A DNA stretch of 64,000 bases, taken from the NCBI GenBank assembly GCA_949297785.1, contig CASFTW010000001.1:186001-250000 (forward strand), written 5' to 3'. The notes beneath the pieces were generated by a model. That model saw nothing but the letters and a program-made list of their open reading frames with translations, was not told the origin of the DNA and did not search any database. A program made the position numbers and the translations under genes. Source of the stretch: an uncultured Spirochaetales bacterium (GTDB taxonomy: Bacteria; Spirochaetota; Spirochaetia; Sphaerochaetales; Sphaerochaetaceae). Positions 60,632 to 64,000 of the stretch are shown piece by piece; positions within the stretch are counted from its first letter, which is position 1; each line of letters begins with the position of its first letter.

Positions 60632-62268
60632 TACAGCAGCACCACGGTATGTTTGCCTTCGTAGGCCTTGTCACGGATGGCCTTGACAGACTCATCGTTG
60701 ATGTAGTTCTCGAAGTTGGTGTACCTGTCGATGAGGCCAGCCGGAGTGAACTCGATGATCCTGTTTGCGACTGAGTCGACGAACTGGTGGTCATGGCTGT
60801 TGAAAAGCAGTGTGCCCCTGAAATTGATGAGTCCGTCGTTAAGCGCCTGGATCGCTTCAAGATCAAGATGGCTTGTGGGTTCATCGAAGATCATGCAATT
60901 GGCACCTTCAAGCATCATTTTGGCAAGGACAACCCTTACCTTCTCGCCTCCTGAAAGAACACGGCAGCTCTTGAGGGCCTCATCACCGGTGAAGAGCATT
61001 CTTCCGAGGAACGAGCGGACGAAAGTATCGTCATCTTCCTTGCTGAACTGCTGGAGATAGTCCGCAATCGAGATATCACTGTCGAACATCTTCGTATTGT
61101 CCTTCGGGAAATAGCTGAGAGATGTCGTGACACCCCATGTGTATGAACCGGAATCGGGTTCCATCTCGCCCGCAAGAATCTGGAAAAGGACTGTCTTTGC
61201 GTAATGGTTCGGACCTACGAATGCAACCTTGTCATTCGGGTTGATCGTGAGATTGAGGTGGTCGAATATGACCTGACCGTCAATCGTCTTGCAAAGATCC
61301 TTGATCTCAAGACAGTTCTTGCCGATTTCCCTTTCCGGCTTGAATGCGACATAGGGGAATCTTCTGCTGGACGGCTTTATGTCATCAAGAGTGAGCTTGT
61401 CGATAAGCTTTTTCCTGCTGGTTGCCTGCTTTGCCTTCGCAACGTTTGAGCTGAAGCGCTGGATGAATTCCTTGAGTTCGGCGATCTTTTCCTCCCTTCT
61501 CTTCTTCTCATCCTTCAGCTGTTTTGCCGCAAGCTGGCTGGACATATACCAGAAATCATAGTTTCCGACATAAAGCTGAATACGGCCGTAGTCGATATCA
61601 CAGATATGAGTGCATACTGTATTGAGGAAGTGTCTGTCATGGCTGACAACGATGACTGTGTTGTTGAAGTCGGCAAGGAAGTCTTCAAGCCAGTGGACAG
61701 ATTCAAGATCGAGGTGGTTCGTAGGCTCGTCGAGGAGCAGGATATCGGGATTACCAAAAAGAGCCTGAGCAAGAAGGACACGGACTTTGAGATTGTCTTC
61801 AATATCTTCCATCTTCTTGTCGTGAAGATCTGTGGGAATTCCAAGACCGTCAAGCATCTGGGCCGCCTCGCTTTCAGCTTCCCATCCGCCCATCTCGGCA
61901 AATTCATTCTCAAGTTCGGCCGCTCTCAGTCCGTCTTCTTCGGAGAAATCTTCCTTTGCATAGATCTCATCCCTTTCCTTCATGACTGAATACAGCTTGT
62001 CATATCCCATGATGACAGTCTCGAGAACACCGTACTTGTTGAATGCGAAGTGATCCTGTCTGAGAGCCGTCATTCTCTCGCCCGGAGTGATGATAACCTC
62101 ACCGCTGTCAGCTTCAATTTCCCCGGAGAGGATTTTCAGGAATGTTGACTTTCCGGCTCCGTTTGCTCCGATGATTCCGTAGCAGTTGCCGGGTGTGAAT
62201 TTGATGTTGACATCCTTGAAAAGGACCTGTGTTCCATAAGAAAGCGAAATGTTGCTGGCTGTAATCAT
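60631..62268 (-). CDS. ybiT: ABC-F ATPase, YbiT-like
   Basis: A 545-residue ribosome-associated ABC-F protein with two ATPase domains and no membrane part. The first has Walker A GANGAGKST, signature-type region and Walker B DILLLDEPTNHLD. A charged linker (about 240-320) follows. The second has LSGGEKVRVVLAKMM and CMIFDEPTSHLD, but its Walker A reads GPNHYAKT, with Ala in place of the invariant Gly before Lys. Overall sequence follows E. coli YbiT. The ATG at 62268 is chosen; the frame upstream runs through tRNA-Glu. ABC-F proteins act on the ribosomal E site during translation stress. Confidence 0.92.
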   Translation of the reverse strand: MITASNISLSYGTQVLFKDVNIKFTPGNCYGIIGANGAGKSTFLKILSGEIEADSGEVIITPGERMTALRQDHFAFNKYGVLETVIMGYDKLYSVMKERDEIYAKEDFSEEDGLRAAELENEFAEMGGWEAESEAAQMLDGLGIPTDLHDKKMEDIEDNLKVRVLLAQALFGNPDILLLDEPTNHLDLESVHWLEDFLADFNNTVIVVSHDRHFLNTVCTHICDIDYGRIQLYVGNYDFWYMSSQLAAKQLKDEKKRREEKIAELKEFIQRFSSNVAKAKQATSRKKLIDKLTLDDIKPSSRRFPYVAFKPEREIGKNCLEIKDLCKTIDGQVIFDHLNLTINPNDKVAFVGPNHYAKTVLFQILAGEMEPDSGSYTWGVTTSLSYFPKDNTKMFDSDISIADYLQQFSKEDDDTFVRSFLGRMLFTGDEALKSCRVLSGGEKVRVVLAKMMLEGANCMIFDEPTSHLDLEAIQALNDGLINFRGTLLFNSHDHQFVDSVANRIIEFTPAGLIDRYTNFENYINDESVKAIRDKAYEGKHTVVLL

Positions 62269-62327
62269 AAAAATACTCCAAACGAAAAAAATGGCAATCT
62301 GTTTCAGTTCCAGATTGCCGTCATTGT

Positions 62328-62399
62328 TAGTTCCTAGGGGAATCGAACCCCTATTTAGAGACTGAGAATCTCCCGTCCTAACCGTTAGACGAAGGAACC
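62328..62399 (-). tRNA. tRNA-Glu (CTC)
   Basis: A 72-nt cloverleaf: acceptor GGTTCCT with AGGAACT, D-arm CGTCTAACGGTTAGGACG, anticodon loop TTCTCAG giving CTC, T-arm AGGGGTTCGATTCCCCT, discriminator A, no encoded CCA. It lies 17 nt after tRNA-Gln, in the same transcript and upstream of the ABC-F gene. Confidence 0.94.
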
Positions 62400-62416
62400 G
62401 CTCATTTATCAAAAAT

Positions 62417-62487
62417 CTGGGATGGAGGGATTCGAACCCCCAAAGGCAGAACCAGAATCTGCAGTGTTACCATTACACTACATCCCA
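62417..62487 (-). tRNA. tRNA-Gln (CTG)
   Basis: A 71-nt cloverleaf starting TGGGATG, pairing with CATCCCA. The anticodon loop is TTCTGGT, giving CTG. The T-arm is GGGGGTTCGAATCCCTC, discriminator G, no encoded CCA. It is the first gene behind the 62509-62537 promoter. Confidence 0.95.
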
Positions 62488-62508
62488 ATCTGTTTTCAAT
62501 CCTCGTGT

Positions 62509-62537
62509 ACCTTACAGAAAAGAAGGAGGACTGTCAA
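62509..62537 (-). promoter_or_regulatory. Promoter of tRNA-Gln, tRNA-Glu and probably ybiT-coaX
   Basis: Minus strand: perfect -35 TTGACA (62532-62537), 17-bp spacer, -10 TAAGGT (62509-62514). Initiation would be about 14 nt before tRNA-Gln. No terminator is seen between tRNA-Glu and the ABC-F gene. Confidence 0.7.
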
Positions 62538-62617
62538 TAAGATTTACAAAAAATATTTCAAAAAATTTTGAGCCGGATCCGCTGTTTTCCATGTATATAA
62601 ATGTGGAGGATGAGAAA

Positions 62618-62866
62618 ATGTACAGAAAAATGATGAGCGAGGATGAGGCTTTCATCAGGAACAGGAAGAATTTCGCGGCACTAATCAACAGCATATGCTG
62701 CACAGGAAGGCAGAAATTCAGGGCGGAAGATCTTGAGAATGTGGAGAAAGAACTACTGGACAGGAATGCCCAGAAACAGATCTTCCCCCATTATGTACGC
62801 TGCATCACCATGCATTCGCCCAGAGGCGACATCAAGCTGATACAGCTGGATGCTGTAAGACGCTAG
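62618..62866 (+). CDS. Small conserved-looking protein of unknown function
   Basis: An 82-residue product, rich in E, R and K, with one central CC pair: MYRKMMSEDEAFIRNRKNFAALINSICC at the start and a PHYVRCITMHSPRGDIKLIQL end. No family was recognised and no membrane segment is predicted. A strong GGAGG lies 8 nt before the ATG at 62618, which makes translation credible. An upstream in-frame ATG at 62591 precedes that site and is rejected. It is convergent with tsaD (4-nt overlap). Confidence 0.7.
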   Translation: MYRKMMSEDEAFIRNRKNFAALINSICCTGRQKFRAEDLENVEKELLDRNAQKQIFPHYVRCITMHSPRGDIKLIQLDAVRR

Positions 62867-63876
62867 CCTTTCTTGAATGCCGCGACACGGGCACTAGCTG
62901 TCAGATGGACATCATCACGGCAGCCGTCGCTGAGGTAGCGGTATGCAAGACCTGCAACCATAGCACCGTTGTCAGTGCAGAGCTTGAGAGACGGGAAAGT
63001 GACGGTGTAACCGCCCTTTTCCAGATCTTTCAGCTCACTTCTAAGCAGACTGTTCGCAGCGACCCCTCCTCCGGCAGAGACTCTTTTCAGACCGGTATCC
63101 TTCAATGCGGCCTTCACCCTCTTCATGAGAATTCCGACAGCGGCTCTCTGAAATGAGGCGGCAATATTCTCAGGCGTTGCAGCGGCATCTCCGTTTTGGA
63201 ATTTGTCCAGCTGATTGATAACTCCCGTCTTGAGACCGCTGTATGACATGTCATAGGGGTGTTCCTGACGGTTCAGCGTCGGTCCCGGGAACAGGAAAGC
63301 CATGCTGTCACCGCTTTTGCTGAGTCTGTCGATGACAACGCCGCCGGGATAGCCGAGGTTGTAGAATTTGGCAACCTTGTCGAAAGCCTCACCGATTGCA
63401 TCGTCTATTGTCGTTCCCAGGACATCGATATCATCATATCCGTTCACGCGGCAGATGACAGTGTGTCCACCTGAGACCAGCACCCCGAGATACGGATATT
63501 CAAGCGGAGTCTCTATCTGCGAAGCATAGAGATGTGCCCTGATGTGGTCGATTCCGATCACAGGTATATCCAGGGCATATGCGAAAGACTTTGCGAAATT
63601 CACGCCGACAAGCAGCGAGCCGAGCAGTCCCGGCCTGTTTGACACAGCAACGGCATCAAGATCACTGTTCTCCAGTCCCGCCTGTGCTATGGCAGCCTTG
63701 ACTACCTGGCTTATCCACTCGGTATGAAGGCGTGATGCCAGTTCCGGCACCACTCCCTGATACGGTTTATGCAGCTCTATCTGAGTTGCAATGACATTCG
63801 AAAGTATTTTCCTTCCATCTTTAACGACGGCTGCTGAACATTCATCACAGCTCGTCTCTATTCCTAAAACAATCAT
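62863..63876 (-). CDS. tsaD: tRNA N6-threonylcarbamoyladenosine transferase TsaD
   Basis: TsaD transfers the threonylcarbamoyl group to A37 of ANN-decoding tRNAs, working with TsaB and TsaE. The 337-residue product has the ASKHA motifs LGIETSCDECSAAVV, the metal-binding HIRAHLYAS (HxxxH), VSGGHT, GEAFDKVAKFYNLGYPGG and the C-terminal GGVAANSLLR plus CTDNGAMVAGL. The start is 8 nt after the stop of the partial gene upstream. Confidence 0.96.
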   Translation of the reverse strand: MIVLGIETSCDECSAAVVKDGRKILSNVIATQIELHKPYQGVVPELASRLHTEWISQVVKAAIAQAGLENSDLDAVAVSNRPGLLGSLLVGVNFAKSFAYALDIPVIGIDHIRAHLYASQIETPLEYPYLGVLVSGGHTVICRVNGYDDIDVLGTTIDDAIGEAFDKVAKFYNLGYPGGVVIDRLSKSGDSMAFLFPGPTLNRQEHPYDMSYSGLKTGVINQLDKFQNGDAAATPENIAASFQRAAVGILMKRVKAALKDTGLKRVSAGGGVAANSLLRSELKDLEKGGYTVTFPSLKLCTDNGAMVAGLAYRYLSDGCRDDVHLTASARVAAFKKG

Positions 63877-63884
63877 GTCAACTG

Positions 63885-64000
63885 TTAATACAATTCCATG
63901 CCGTCTTCGTCAAGATCATATTCCTCATCGAAGTCAAATCCGGCGAACTGGTTGAAATAAAGATAATTATAGAAATCGTCAGCCAATATCGACTGATAGT
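63885..64000 (-). CDS. C-terminal fragment of an unidentified gene
   Basis: An open frame enters from the right edge and ends with TAA at 63885-63887. The visible roughly 38 residues end in FNQFAGFDFDEEYDLDEDGMELY, an acidic tail that I cannot assign. Spacing of 8 nt to tsaD suggests one operon. Confidence 0.6.
   Translation of the reverse strand, partial: YQSILADDFYNYLYFNQFAGFDFDEEYDLDEDGMELY

Noticed and set aside
60631-62412. Longer ABC-F reading frame starting at 62412
   Set aside because: The extra 48 codons read through tRNA-Glu; the ATG at 62268 starts the conserved sequence.
62512-62703. Short minus-strand frame of 63 codons
   Set aside because: Overlaps the tRNA-Gln promoter and the small plus-strand gene with a strong ribosome site.

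Overview
The window looks like a chromosomal segment of a spirochaete (Spirochaetota, perhaps near Sphaerochaetaceae/Treponemataceae; the genus cannot be fixed from sequence alone). The main pointers are a PUR-domain protein of the Borrelia BpuR type, a very long GreA with a large N-terminal extension, a short P115-type SMC, a chain of nusA-infB-rbfA-truB-ribF-rpsO-pnp, a YeeE/TsuA-type transporter, and a periplasmic binding protein whose signal peptide ends in an FAGGSGES-like stretch. Almost everything is housekeeping. No insertion sequence, prophage, CRISPR array or rRNA operon was seen. The likely accessory islands are about 26.0-30.6 kb (lipoproteins) and 30.6-41.2 kb (transport operons and their regulators), which are also visibly richer in A+T in places.

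Layout. 1-14.2 kb, + strand: ribosome maturation and translation (rimP end, nusA, infB, rbfA, truB, ribF, rpsO), RNA decay (pnp), dut, lptF/lptG, tgt and murJ. 14.2-18.2 kb, - strand: long greA and an AI-2E-family permease. 18.2-25.2 kb, + strand: rpe, dtd, recA, scpA, scpB, rluB, cmk and an S1-domain protein. 25.3-26.8 kb: a TPR membrane protein and a lipoprotein. 27.0-30.6 kb: a 1055-residue Ig-like lipoprotein with a G9 tract in its promoter spacer, divergent from a small XRE regulator. 30.7-34.9 kb: a tusA-yeeE-trxB operon with two divergent Crp/Fnr regulators. 35.2-41.1 kb: a lacI-phnD-phnC-phnE-phnE-nucleotidase operon with paired LacI-type operators. 41.4-49.2 kb: mazG, a TPR lipoprotein, rnpB, a zinc-ribbon coiled-coil protein, rpoD, dnaG, a YkgJ-like protein and tRNA-Tyr. 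49.2-58.7 kb: coaD, a small zinc-motif protein, the ffh-rpsP-khpA-rimM-trmD-rplS operon, smc, rnhB, zupT, bpuR and tRNA-Gly. 58.7-64 kb: an M29-like protein, coaX, an ABC-F ATPase behind tRNA-Gln and tRNA-Glu, a small unknown gene, tsaD and one cut gene.

The most notable signals are regulatory. (1) A homopolymeric G9 run fills the spacer between a perfect -35 and a weak -10 of the Ig-like lipoprotein gene, the arrangement of a phase-variable promoter. (2) Several genes have a -35/17-bp/-10 promoter placed 6-7 nt before the ATG with no Shine-Dalgarno sequence, so they appear to give leaderless mRNAs. Two of them (AI-2E permease and rpe) are divergent and share one -35 hexamer. (3) Two near-identical LacI palindromes 53 bp apart lie at the lacI-phn promoter, and a Crp-like palindrome lies upstream of tusA. 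At protein level, SMC has no recognisable hinge, RibF has lost its riboflavin-kinase motifs, the second Walker A of the ABC-F protein is degenerate, the M29-like protein lacks expected metal ligands, and NusA ends in a zinc ribbon.
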